From a bacterium (GTDB lineage: Bacteria; Hinthialibacterota; Hinthialibacteria; Hinthialibacterales; Hinthialibacteraceae), in the NCBI GenBank assembly GCA_016125385.1, contig WGLV01000051.1, positions 56,570 through 120,569 of the forward strand: a DNA stretch of 64,000 nucleotides, given 5' to 3'. Of this stretch, positions 10,887 to 20,299 are shown piece by piece. Position 1 is the stretch's first letter. Each line of letters starts with the position of its first letter. The translations under genes and the position numbers were made by a program. Below the pieces are notes generated by a model that did not search any database, had not been told where the DNA came from, and saw nothing but the letters and a program-made list of their open reading frames with translations.

Positions 10887-10902
10887 TGGCGCCACGGTTG
10901 CA
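10887..10902 (+). promoter_or_regulatory. sigma54 (RpoN) -24/-12 promoter candidate 1
   Basis: TGGCGCC-ACGG-TTGCA; GG-to-GC spacing 12 nt as in TGGCAYR-N4-TTGCW. Confidence 0.6.
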
Positions 10903-10911
10903 GTTAGATAG

Positions 10912-10998
10912 AAATGTCACTTGCGTGACGCAACGCGAAGGCGACCTTCGCACTTTCCTCCCCAGCCCGGTGTCCCCATTCACATCGGGCCTTTTTTT
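10912..10998 (+). ncRNA. candidate sRNA 1: 5' hairpins, unpaired UUUCCUCCCCA, Rho-independent terminator
   Basis: Hairpin GCGAAGG-CGA-CCTTCGC, then ACTTTCCTCCCCA, then GCCCGGTGT-ccccattc-ACATCGGGC + T-tract; preceded by a sigma54-like site; paralogous to 11267-11356. Confidence 0.6.
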
Positions 10999-11240
10999 GT
11001 CTTCCCGCAAATTCAACCGAATCAATTAGATAAAAAACCAGTCCTCCATTTTGCTAGATGGAATTCGATAAAATCCGATTCATTGTGTCAATTTCAAACG
11101 CCTCTGTTGAATTTGGGACGGGAGGCTGTTTCGTCTTGAAACGCCGGGGGTGGAACCACCAATGACACCAGATTCGCAAATAATATGTAACCATAATAAA
11201 TAGAACAACTTTCGCTATCTAATATTATCCAAACACTAAT

Positions 11241-11256
11241 TGGCATGAAGCGTGCA
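11241..11256 (+). promoter_or_regulatory. sigma54 (RpoN) -24/-12 promoter candidate 2
   Basis: TGGCATG-AAGC-GTGCA; GG-to-GC spacing 12 nt. Confidence 0.55.
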
Positions 11257-11266
11257 TATAAAGAAA

Positions 11267-11356
11267 GACAAGAGTTAACCTAGACGCACAAACAGGCACT
11301 CTTCGTAATTCCTCCCCAAGCCCGATGTTTCCCCTTTTACATCGGGCCTTTTTTTT
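11267..11356 (+). ncRNA. candidate sRNA 2, paralogue of sRNA 1
   Basis: 5' stem AAGAGT...ACTCTT, unpaired AATTCCTCCCCAA, terminator GCCCGATGT-ttcccctttt-ACATCGGGC + T8. Confidence 0.6.
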
Positions 11357-11506
11357 GCCTGCCAGCCGACAGGGGGCGAGTATCCGGGTTGTACGAGTTC
11401 AGCGTTCCCCTTGGTCACTGATTACCTCTGATTTCGTTACCTGCTTCCTATCAACAAATCAAATCCGCATTCCGGTTAATGACACAATAGTCGCCGTACA
11501 GAAAAA

Positions 11507-11537
11507 CCGGGGCTGAGTTACCCCAGCCCCGGTTCAC
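11507..11537. terminator. strong inverted repeat, terminator for the minus-strand gene at 11562
   Basis: AACCGGGGCTG...CAGCCCCGGTT; on the minus strand followed by TTTTTC. Confidence 0.75.
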
Positions 11538-11561
11538 TTTGGACTATTACGAGAAAGCCGA

Positions 11562-12437
11562 TCACGCCATTCCGTCGAGGACTCCACGGATGTAACCGAT
11601 CGACTCGCTCATGCCGGGGAACGGCGCGTCGGCGTCCTTTTCGTACTCCAGCGCCACCAATCCCTGATAATTGATCTTTTTCAGCGTTTTCAACACGCCG
11701 GGAATGTCGATACATCCCCGCCCTACTTCGAGCGGAGATCCCTTCGCGGTCGGCTGAGTCTCATCCTTCAGATCGAGGTCGTAGAGACGATCCTGAACCT
11801 GTTCGAGGATCTCCGCCACATTTTCGCCGATGCGGACGGTGTGGCCGATGTCGACGCAGCACCCGATTCGTTCATCGAGCTGTTTCGCTAGTTTGTAGGC
11901 GTCGAGCGCGGAGGGATAGCGCTTGTCGTTGGGGCCATGATTGTGAATAGCGACCTTGATGTCGTATGCTTTCGCCATGCGGCTGAACGCTGGCAGCGCA
12001 TCCTCATCGGGCGCGGCGGTGATGACTTCCATCCCGGCGGCTTTAGCGTATTCAAACAGGTTTTTGATCTTGGTTTCGTCGTTGCCCATATAGACGACGC
12101 CACAGCCGGTCAGCGTCATTCCACGCTGGCGGATCAGTTCCGCCGCGCGGCTGACCTCATCCAGCGGAGTATCGAGCGGGAGGTGGAAATCTTGCTTGAA
12201 CTTGATGTACTTCAGCCCGAGCCGTTCGGTCATCTCCAGCGCCTCGCGGCGGGAGAACTTGCGCACGGTGTACGACGCCATACCGACTTTGAGGCCATGA
12301 AAATAATCGGCCGGCGCGGGAGTAGAAAGAAAACTCTCCGCCCTGACGCTGGGCGCCATTAATGTTCCGGCGCCCGCCGCCGCGGCGGCGAGAAATCGTC
12401 TGCGATCGATTACGGATGTTGCGGTCATTGGATGCAA
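11562..12437 (-). CDS. Tat-secreted sugar phosphate isomerase/epimerase (TIM barrel)
   Basis: RRRFLAAAAAGAG twin-arginine signal; CVDIGHTVRIGENVAEILEQVQDRLYDLDLKD typical of the AP-endonuclease-2 TIM barrel family. Confidence 0.85.
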   Translation of the reverse strand: MHPMTATSVIDRRRFLAAAAAGAGTLMAPSVRAESFLSTPAPADYFHGLKVGMASYTVRKFSRREALEMTERLGLKYIKFKQDFHLPLDTPLDEVSRAAELIRQRGMTLTGCGVVYMGNDETKIKNLFEYAKAAGMEVITAAPDEDALPAFSRMAKAYDIKVAIHNHGPNDKRYPSALDAYKLAKQLDERIGCCVDIGHTVRIGENVAEILEQVQDRLYDLDLKDETQPTAKGSPLEVGRGCIDIPGVLKTLKKINYQGLVALEYEKDADAPFPGMSESIGYIRGVLDGMA

Positions 12438-12457
12438 ACCTCCATGATTCAGTTACG

Positions 12458-13669
12458 TTAGGCTTCCAAGGTGACTTCGGTTGCGTCGGCGTTAAGATAG
12501 GCGCGGCGATGGTTGTGCCACGCCACGTTGGCGAGATGAGGGCCGCACACGGCGCGATGGCCCACTTCGACGGGCGCGTTCGGTTCTTTGCGCGTTTTGA
12601 GGCATTCAAGGAAATTCTGAACGTGCGGTTCGGTTGGAAGCGGCCCGCTGAATTCCCAATCGGGTTTACGGTAGGGCGGGGGCGGATTTTCGCCTCCCTT
12701 ATCGGCGTAAAAGCGGCTGCCGTTGCCGTCAAGCACCAGCGTGCCCTGATCGCCGAGGAAGGTGATCGTCCAGCCGTCCATGTAACGGTTAGTGTAACTG
12801 AGCGACCAGGTGGCGTTGAATTTTTCGTACTCGAACATGGCGGTGAAGACGTCAGGCGTCTCGGCACCGGTCATTTTGTAGACGCGGCCGAAACATTCCG
12901 CCGCGCGCGGCGTTCCCGAATCCATGAACCACTGGATAACGTCCATCAGGTGAGTTCCCTGATCGCAGCAGTGACCGCCTGAGTAATCCCAGAAGACGCG
13001 CCAGTACCGGAAGCGGTTGATATCGAACGGCACGACCGGAGACGGCGCGCAGAACGCGTCCCAATCGAGTTTTCCATCCAACGGCGGGAAATTCAGCGGG
13101 CTGGACACGTTCCAGTTCCACTTGGCTTTCACCAGCGTGACCTGGCCCAGTTTGGGCACGACCTTGAGCGCCTCGTGAACGGCGGGCGAGCTGCGGCGCT
13201 GCATGCCGATCTGAACGATGCGATCAGTGGCGCGTACTCCATTGACCATCTTGACGCCTTCTTCGATGGAGTGAGACATGGGTTTTTCGCAATAGGCGTC
13301 TTTACCCGCGTTGACCGTGGCGATCAGCTGGGTCCCATGCTGATGTTCGGGGGTGGCGATGACGACCGCGTCGATGTCTTTATTATCGAGCAGGGCGCGG
13401 TAGTCGCTGTACTCTTTGGCGCCGGCGCCGGCGATCTCTTTTCCACGCGCCAGGTTTTCGCTGTAGGCGTCGCAGACCGCGATGAACTGGCTGTTGTTGT
13501 TCAGAAAATCCCTCATCAAACCCCGGCCGCGTCCGCCAGGGCCGATGATGCCCAGATTGACGCGTTCGTTGGCGCCGAGAACCTTTGGCGGCGCGATCGT
13601 GGCCAGCGTGGATGCCACAGCGGCCCGATTCAGAAATGTACGGCGGTTCAGCTCTTTTTTTTCCTGCAT
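12458..13669 (-). CDS. Tat-secreted Gfo/Idh/MocA family oxidoreductase
   Basis: Start reassigned to MQEKKELNRRTFLNRAAVASTLA (Tat signal); NLGIIGPGGRGRGLMRDF, DAVVIATPEHQHGTQLIATVNAGKDAYCEKPMSHSIEEG. Confidence 0.9.
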   Translation of the reverse strand: MQEKKELNRRTFLNRAAVASTLATIAPPKVLGANERVNLGIIGPGGRGRGLMRDFLNNNSQFIAVCDAYSENLARGKEIAGAGAKEYSDYRALLDNKDIDAVVIATPEHQHGTQLIATVNAGKDAYCEKPMSHSIEEGVKMVNGVRATDRIVQIGMQRRSSPAVHEALKVVPKLGQVTLVKAKWNWNVSSPLNFPPLDGKLDWDAFCAPSPVVPFDINRFRYWRVFWDYSGGHCCDQGTHLMDVIQWFMDSGTPRAAECFGRVYKMTGAETPDVFTAMFEYEKFNATWSLSYTNRYMDGWTITFLGDQGTLVLDGNGSRFYADKGGENPPPPYRKPDWEFSGPLPTEPHVQNFLECLKTRKEPNAPVEVGHRAVCGPHLANVAWHNHRRAYLNADATEVTLEA

Positions 13670-13792
13670 GGTTATGGTCTCCCCTTGTTCCAGCGGCGTT
13701 TTACATCCCGGGGCGTCCAAGCGGATCAGCGCCTTTTTACGCCGCACGGTCAACACACTGTTATAAATGAAAAGCCCCCCGTTTGTCGAGCG

Positions 13793-13893
13793 CAGGCAGC
13801 GCCTGAGGCGAGGATTCGGGTTGTACGGATAAAACGGCCACGTTGAGCCCGACGCGAGCGAGATGGAGTATGGTTTCAGGAATTTTGGGGAAA
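13793..13893. repeat. 101-bp intergenic repeat, copy 1
   Basis: caggcagcgcctgaggcgaggattcgggttgtacggataaaacggcc...gatggagtatggtttcaggaattttggggaaa. Confidence 0.9.
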
Positions 13894-13964
13894 CGGAGTT
13901 TAAATGCAACTACGAAAGGCTGGGCGCCCCCCCACACACTGGCTAAATGGACAACCAACGGCCA

Positions 13965-14065
13965 CAGGCAGCGCCTGAGGCGAGTATTGGGATTATACGG
14001 ATAAAACGGCCTCGTTGGGCCTGACGCGAGCGAGATGGAGTATGGTTTCAGGAATTTTGGGGAAA
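13965..14065. repeat. 101-bp intergenic repeat, copy 2 (172 bp downstream of copy 1)
   Basis: Near-identical to 13793-13893. Confidence 0.9.
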
Positions 14066-14071
14066 TACAGC

Positions 14072-14122
14072 AAGCCGGGCGCAATCAATGAACGCGACAG
14101 CGATTACACCCGGCTTTTTTAT
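14072..14122. terminator. probable terminator/inverted repeat AAGCCGGG...CCCGGCTTTTTT
   Basis: 8-bp stem followed by T-tract on plus strand. Confidence 0.45.
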
Positions 14123-14182
14123 TCACAGCGATGAATCCATTGAAGACTCGCCAGCCCGTCATATCAGTGACGCAGCGCCGTA

Positions 14183-15697
14183 CTACAGCGAGACCTGATA
14201 CAGCCCCCCGAACTTGGATTTGAGATAGTTCAGATACGGTTCAGGTGAAAGCGGCTTGCCCGTAATGGACTGAATCAGTTCAGGAGCGGTCATGCGGCGG
14301 CCGACGCGATGAACGTGCTCGCGCAGCCAGTTCAACAGCGGGCTGAAATCGCCTCTCTCAACGCCGGTCCAGAGCAAGGGGACGTCTTTCTCGATCCGTT
14401 CGAACATCTGCGCGGCGTAGAGATTGCCCAGTGCATACGTGGGGAAATAGCCCATCGAGCCATGCGACCAGTGAATATCCTGCAGGCAGCCCATCGCGTC
14501 GCCGGGAACGTCGAGACCGAGATACTGTTTAACTTTGGCGTTCCAGGCCTCGGGGACATCTTTTACCGCAAGTCGGTTTTCAATGAGATCGATCTCGATC
14601 TCGAATCGCAAAACGATGTGAAGGTTGTACGTGCATTCATCCGCTTCGACGCGGATCAGCGACGGCTGAACGCGGTTCACGGCGCGGTATACGTCTTCGG
14701 GAGACACATCCTGCATCTGCAGCGGGAAGGCTTCGCGCAGTTTGGGGGTGTAGTGTTCCCAGAAAGCGCGGCCGCGGCCGATCATGTTTTCCCACATGCG
14801 CGATTGCGATTCGTGTACCCCGAGTGAAATCGCTTCGCCCAGCGTGGTGCGTTCATCTTCTTCGCGCAGGCCCTGTTCATACATGGCGTGGCCGGTTTCG
14901 TGCATGGCGCCGGTCAGACCCATGAATAATTCATCTTTCGAGAGGCGGGTGGTGATGCGCACGTCGCGAATTCCGAAGCCGGTGGAAAAGGGATGCACCG
15001 AGCGATCCATGCGGCCCGCTTCGAGATCGTACCCGAAATCGGCGGCGACCTGCAGCGCAAAATCCCACTGGGTTTGCTCATCCCATTCCTGATCGAGCCA
15101 GGCGGTCTCGGGCTGATGCGGCGAGTTGGTCACCGCGTCGACGATTCGGCTCTGTTCTTTCGCCAGCGTGGCGAATACCGGCTTCAGCGAATCGACGCGC
15201 ATGCCGCGCTCGTAATCTTCAAGCAGGGCGTTGTAGGGAGAACCTTCATAGCCCATGTAATCCGCGCGGCGGCGCAGCAGATCGACGATGGTTTGCAGAT
15301 GAGGCTGAAAGGCGGCGAAGTCGGAGTCTTTGCGCGCCTTGACCCAGGCCTCGAAAGCGCGGCTCTGGGCGAGGCTGAACTCGCGCACGAACTCGTCAGG
15401 CAATTTGACCGCGCGGCGGTAATCGTGAAGCGTCTCGCTTACCAGTTTGGCGTCGTCGCCCTTCAGACCGGCGGCGGCGAGGTCTTCAAGCAACGCCCCC
15501 AGTTCGGGATCGGTGGCGCGGGCGTGAGAGATTGATGAAAGGGTGGCGAGCTGAAGCGCCCGGCCCGACGCGCCCTTGGGCGGCATGTAGACTTCCTGAT
15601 CCCAATGCAGGACGGACAGAGCGTTGTTGATATCGCTGATCTCGCCCAGACGGGCGCGAAGGGTTTGTAACTGGTTCTGACGATCGGTTTGACTCAC
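14183..15697 (-). CDS. carboxypeptidase Taq-type metallopeptidase (M32)
   Basis: [38 protein letters not shown] and [11 protein letters not shown] (HExxH). Confidence 0.93.
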   Translation of the reverse strand: MSQTDRQNQLQTLRARLGEISDINNALSVLHWDQEVYMPPKGASGRALQLATLSSISHARATDPELGALLEDLAAAGLKGDDAKLVSETLHDYRRAVKLPDEFVREFSLAQSRAFEAWVKARKDSDFAAFQPHLQTIVDLLRRRADYMGYEGSPYNALLEDYERGMRVDSLKPVFATLAKEQSRIVDAVTNSPHQPETAWLDQEWDEQTQWDFALQVAADFGYDLEAGRMDRSVHPFSTGFGIRDVRITTRLSKDELFMGLTGAMHETGHAMYEQGLREEDERTTLGEAISLGVHESQSRMWENMIGRGRAFWEHYTPKLREAFPLQMQDVSPEDVYRAVNRVQPSLIRVEADECTYNLHIVLRFEIEIDLIENRLAVKDVPEAWNAKVKQYLGLDVPGDAMGCLQDIHWSHGSMGYFPTYALGNLYAAQMFERIEKDVPLLWTGVERGDFSPLLNWLREHVHRVGRRMTAPELIQSITGKPLSPEPYLNYLKSKFGGLYQVSL

Positions 15698-16049
15698 GCG
15701 ACTCCTCCATAAAACGAACCGGGTTTCTCTGACGTTCCATGCTTATCATGCTAGTACGAGCAGGCCATCCGCAAAGGGCGGCCAGCGCGGCCAGCCACCG
15801 GGACGGGTATTTGGGTTGCAGGCATCCAGCGGCCTCGTTGGGCCTGAGGCGTGAATGTTGGAAATTGGGTGAACATTATTTTATCTGCATCAGGCAGCGC
15901 CAGGGTATTGCGCAGTGCAGGAGGAAAGTATTGCGGCGTTACCACCACAGAATATTTACGTTAACTAAAAGACGTGGTACTATAGGCGCGATATTTAGTG
16001 AACGCCGGTTCAACCGTGAGATATTGCAAACGCTCATCCTGCTCCTGAT

Positions 16050-17246
16050 ATGAATAAACGACGACGAATGACTCCCAGGAAGATGATCGCCACGCTGGCG
16101 CTGTTGATGACGGTGGTCATCGGCAGTTCGGTGCTGGTCATGCTGGCCTCGGGCGACCGGTATAACGCACAAAAAAGCGGGCAGTCGTTTTTCGTGATGA
16201 AAAACGACGAAGAAACCATGCGCGCGATGGCGGAACGATACGACGCACTGTTCACCGAACCGGTAGATGCAATCGAAAGCAACGAAGACGAGCTCAAACC
16301 CGCCGAAGTCGATTTCGACGAATTCAGACAACGAATCGAAGCCAGCAACGAAGCCATCGATGGTTTTGAGATCGAGGCGATCATGCGGGTGACATACGAC
16401 CGGGATTCACAGCAGCATCGCGCCCGGCGTTTTCCGTTCGCATATCAGGAAATGCGGTTCGCATACGTGAAGCCGTATTACGTCGTCAGGCAAAAGGTCG
16501 AGTATGAAGGCATGACGGAACCGGCATGGCGCGTCACGCTGTATTTCGACCATAAACGGATTCTGATCTCACCCAACATCGTGATGGAAAACGCTCAGCC
16601 TCGCTATGTTCGGAACTATCACATTAATAACAGTACTTGGCAGATACAATTGAACGAGCCTGGCATTCTCATGTTTGGGCGCGGGATTGGGTTGTGGTGG
16701 CAAGAATTTGAAAAGAGGAATTCGAAATTTCAAAATCTGAAATTCATTTGGTCTCCTTCCTGCCGGTTCTACCGCGATGATGCACACCCAAATCTTACAA
16801 TTTACGATGACCTGAATTCAAACGGCGGCGTAATAACCGATTCTATAGACTCACCATTCTACGCAGAGCCTACCTCTCGTTACTGGCTTAATGCCGACAA
16901 AGGGTATACGTGGTCTCGCTTTTCAAAGACAATTCATTACCCTCAAGGCGTTTATTTTGGTCCTCGCGGCGAGACGCCCTCGACGCAGTTAATCCCTGGT
17001 GGAGAACCTAACGAACAATATCGCGCGGAGGCGTTCGATTACCGCGAAACCGATGGCGTCTGGCTGCCGTGGCGGCTGCGTATCACTCAACCGGCGGAAA
17101 CACAAGACTACGCCCTCACCGCCGCACGGCGCATCGGCGACGCGCAAGCGTATAAGCAGGAAATTGAAAACCTGTTGAAGCCCGGACCGGATGATACGGT
17201 CACCGACATGACACTGATTCAGCCAGGCGCGAGAATCGCCCAATAA
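16050..17246 (+). CDS. hypothetical exported protein, paralogue 1 of a tandem pair
   Basis: N-terminal TM/signal; shares ALFTEP, SNEAIDGFE and EAFDYRETDGVWLPWRLRITQ with the next gene. Confidence 0.75.
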   Translation: MNKRRRMTPRKMIATLALLMTVVIGSSVLVMLASGDRYNAQKSGQSFFVMKNDEETMRAMAERYDALFTEPVDAIESNEDELKPAEVDFDEFRQRIEASNEAIDGFEIEAIMRVTYDRDSQQHRARRFPFAYQEMRFAYVKPYYVVRQKVEYEGMTEPAWRVTLYFDHKRILISPNIVMENAQPRYVRNYHINNSTWQIQLNEPGILMFGRGIGLWWQEFEKRNSKFQNLKFIWSPSCRFYRDDAHPNLTIYDDLNSNGGVITDSIDSPFYAEPTSRYWLNADKGYTWSRFSKTIHYPQGVYFGPRGETPSTQLIPGGEPNEQYRAEAFDYRETDGVWLPWRLRITQPAETQDYALTAARRIGDAQAYKQEIENLLKPGPDDTVTDMTLIQPGARIAQ

Positions 17247-17279
17247 ACCCGCTCACGAGGATCAAGAGAGACAATCAAC

Positions 17280-18569
17280 ATGAGAATGAAAAACAGCCGG
17301 CTGCTGACTCCGATCCTGACGTTTCCGTTTCTGGTTATGGCGATTTACGCCGGCGCGTCGATCGCCAATTATTATCTGGCGGACGGCGCAAACTCGCGCG
17401 GTCAGAACGCCGCTCAAGTTTTCGTCGTCAAGAACAGCGTGGATGACATGTTTGAGAGAGCGCGGCGGCTCGATCCGCTGTTCACCGAACCGCCGGCGTG
17501 GGAAATACGCGACGACGAACTGGAAGATTCCAATATCGGGCAGCCGGAAGTCAGTGAGGCGTTGGATTTGTGCAACGAAGCCATCGATGGTTTTGAAGCG
17601 GACGTCGTCATGAGAAAGACATACCCGCAACGCCGTGAGCTCCCCTTTTCGTACAGCGAATACACCGTGGCCGCCGCGTCACCCTATACCGTGATTAAAA
17701 AGAAAATCGAGTTTTCAGGTCTTCCGGAGGAATACACTCGAACAACGATTACTCGAGATGACAGCCGGATAACCATCATGCCGCGGATCAAGATGGTAAA
17801 TGGCGAGGCACGAGCGATTTTCAATTACATACGAGACGACAATGCAGGGAACTACATCACGCCTGAATGCTCCTTGTTCGGATTCGGCCGAGGTTTCAGG
17901 CTGAGTTGGTTCTCTCGTTCCGTCCCCTATTTCCAAAATGGCCCTGCTCCCGGTTCACTGTTACCGATTCATTTCAAGACGGTGAAATCCAATCCAAATC
18001 TGCTGGTCGTCGAGGGGCATCAAAGCGGCTGGGATTTCGCCATCCATCTTGCCCCGCTTATTTCATTCCATTCTTATGATGTCACATGGATGGACTCACG
18101 CATCTGGATCGACCGGAGCAAAGGAAACGTCTGGGTGAGACAGACGAAAAACTCTCAAGAGCTTCATCATTATTCACCGCCTCCAAACGTGGCAACGCCA
18201 TCGGCGACCGATTCGGCGGAAATCCATTTGCAGTATGCGCGAGCGTTGAGTAATTGGATCAAATCGGGATCAGCGGAAAAAATAATCGATCAAACCGCCG
18301 ACGAGATTTACATGGCGGAAGCGTTCGACTGGCGTCAGACCGGCGGCGTGTGGTTCCCCTGGCGCGTGCGCATCACGCAATTTGGTGAGATGTGCGACTA
18401 CGCCATTACCGCCGTACGCCGCATCAGCGACGTGAAAGCATACAGGAACGAACTTCGCGCGAGCATGACGCCGCGCCCTGAAGACACGCTGATCGTCAAG
18501 CCCACATGGAAACGAATAGACCTTGCAACCATACCGACCGCGCCGCCGCGAGCGGAGACGCCTTATTGA
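17280..18569 (+). CDS. hypothetical exported protein, paralogue 2 of a tandem pair
   Basis: PLFTEP, CNEAIDGFE, EAFDWRQTGGVWFPWRVRITQ aligned with the previous gene. Confidence 0.75.
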   Translation: MRMKNSRLLTPILTFPFLVMAIYAGASIANYYLADGANSRGQNAAQVFVVKNSVDDMFERARRLDPLFTEPPAWEIRDDELEDSNIGQPEVSEALDLCNEAIDGFEADVVMRKTYPQRRELPFSYSEYTVAAASPYTVIKKKIEFSGLPEEYTRTTITRDDSRITIMPRIKMVNGEARAIFNYIRDDNAGNYITPECSLFGFGRGFRLSWFSRSVPYFQNGPAPGSLLPIHFKTVKSNPNLLVVEGHQSGWDFAIHLAPLISFHSYDVTWMDSRIWIDRSKGNVWVRQTKNSQELHHYSPPPNVATPSATDSAEIHLQYARALSNWIKSGSAEKIIDQTADEIYMAEAFDWRQTGGVWFPWRVRITQFGEMCDYAITAVRRISDVKAYRNELRASMTPRPEDTLIVKPTWKRIDLATIPTAPPRAETPY

Positions 18570-18818
18570 GACACGACGGAATTCCTTTACCCCCGCGCGG
18601 GGGTTCGTTAAAATAGCAATCTCCCATAACCCGAGTGCGTTCTGGTTCGGCGCGTCATCTATCTTATGGGGAATGGAATTTTTTTATTTCGTTGATTCGC
18701 CCGCCGGCGAACTGTTTTTCACACTCGCATCGCATGACGCGGCATCGAGCCGCACATCGCTTATCCATTGGCGACGGCGCGCCCAGCGCCGATTTATCGA
18801 ATTGAGGAGAGGAAAATC

Positions 18819-20057
18819 ATGTCAGTGAACGTGGAAAAACTTTGCCGCGAAGCGCTGGACAAAAACCAGGGCGTGCTGCGTCTGGCGCCCTGCTGGGTTC
18901 CGCGCTCGTTTCTGCATCCCGGCCGCCGCATCAAGCTGCATCCCAACGACCTGTACGCCTTCGGCGCGCATCGCGGGGGCATCGACGAACGCTGGTTCGC
19001 CTCGACCACTGAAGCGGCCAACGACGGGCGCGTGTGGGACGAAGGTCTGAGCTACGTGGTGTACAACGACGAGAAGTTTCTGCTGCGAGACGCAGTGGGC
19101 GAACTGGGCGCCGACCTGATCGGCGCGGATATCTGGAACAAGTACGAACGCTGGCCGGTGTATTCAAAATTTTTCGACAATATGGGGCCGATTCCTCACC
19201 ACATGCACCAGCGCGACGACCAGGTGAAAGACCTCGGCCTGCAGGGCAAGCCCGAAGCGTATTATTTTCCCCCGCAGAACAACTACGTCGGCAACAACTT
19301 TCCTTACACCTTCATGGGTCTCGAACCCGGCACCACCAAGTCGGACGTGCGCCGCTGTCTGGAGCGCTGGAACGAAGGCGACAACGGCATCCTCAACCAT
19401 TCGAAAGCCTATCGCCTTCAGCCCGGCACCGGCTGGCTGATCGATCCGACGATTCTGCACGCGCCGGGCTCGCTCTGCACCTATGAACCGCAGTGGGGCA
19501 GCGATGTGTTCGGCATGTACCAATCGATCGTCGAAGGCCGCTACGTGCCGTGGGACCTGCTGGTGAAAGACATGCCCAAAGAGAAGCATCAGGACCTCGA
19601 CTTCATCGTCGATCAGCTCGATTGGGACAAGAACACCGATCCGCACTTCCGCGAGAATCACTATCTGGAGCCTATCCCCGTGGCCGATACCGCCAGCGAG
19701 GGCTATATGGACCGCTGGATCGTCTACGGCCGCGTCGATGGCGAACAGCGTTTTTCAGCGAAAGAACTGACAGTCGAGCCGGGCGCGAAATGCACCATCA
19801 AAGACAAGGGCGCCTACGGGTTGATTCTCACGCAGGGCTTTGGCCGTATCAATGGCCTGCCGCTCGATTGTCCGGCGCTGATCCGCTTTGGCCAGTTGAC
19901 CGAAGACGAAGTGTTCGTCAGCGAGACGGCGGCGAAAGCGGGTGTGACGTTTGAAAACCTGTCGGACAAGGATCCGCTGGTGGCGTTGCGGTATTTCGGG
20001 CCGGAAGTGAACCCCGATGCGCCCAAGGTGGGCGACTATCGCAAGTATCAGAACTAA
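18819..20057 (+). CDS. cupin-fold protein (sugar isomerase-like)
   Basis: Start reassigned to MSVNVEKLCREALDKNQG with SD gaggagagg; GPIPHHMHQRDDQ and cupin-like C-terminus. Confidence 0.7.
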   Translation: MSVNVEKLCREALDKNQGVLRLAPCWVPRSFLHPGRRIKLHPNDLYAFGAHRGGIDERWFASTTEAANDGRVWDEGLSYVVYNDEKFLLRDAVGELGADLIGADIWNKYERWPVYSKFFDNMGPIPHHMHQRDDQVKDLGLQGKPEAYYFPPQNNYVGNNFPYTFMGLEPGTTKSDVRRCLERWNEGDNGILNHSKAYRLQPGTGWLIDPTILHAPGSLCTYEPQWGSDVFGMYQSIVEGRYVPWDLLVKDMPKEKHQDLDFIVDQLDWDKNTDPHFRENHYLEPIPVADTASEGYMDRWIVYGRVDGEQRFSAKELTVEPGAKCTIKDKGAYGLILTQGFGRINGLPLDCPALIRFGQLTEDEVFVSETAAKAGVTFENLSDKDPLVALRYFGPEVNPDAPKVGDYRKYQN

Positions 20058-20088
20058 GCATTCAATCCGAATCTTTCGATACAACGAA

Positions 20089-20117
20089 AGCGGGGGCGTC
20101 ACGTCCCCGCTTTTTTT
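20089..20117 (+). terminator. Rho-independent terminator
   Basis: AAGCGGGGGCGTCACGTCCCCGCTTTTTTT. Confidence 0.85.
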
Positions 20118-20299
20118 GATTCCATCAAAGTATTCAACTATATATGTCAGAGTTGACCAGATAAATAATATTTATAAAAAAACCTCTTCCATCCAAAGCG
20201 CACCTCATGTATAATAATATCGATCAAGCAATTGAATTTTATTCAACGGCACGAGCAAATCGTGACGAAATTGGTAAACCTTTGTGGGAGGATGTTATC

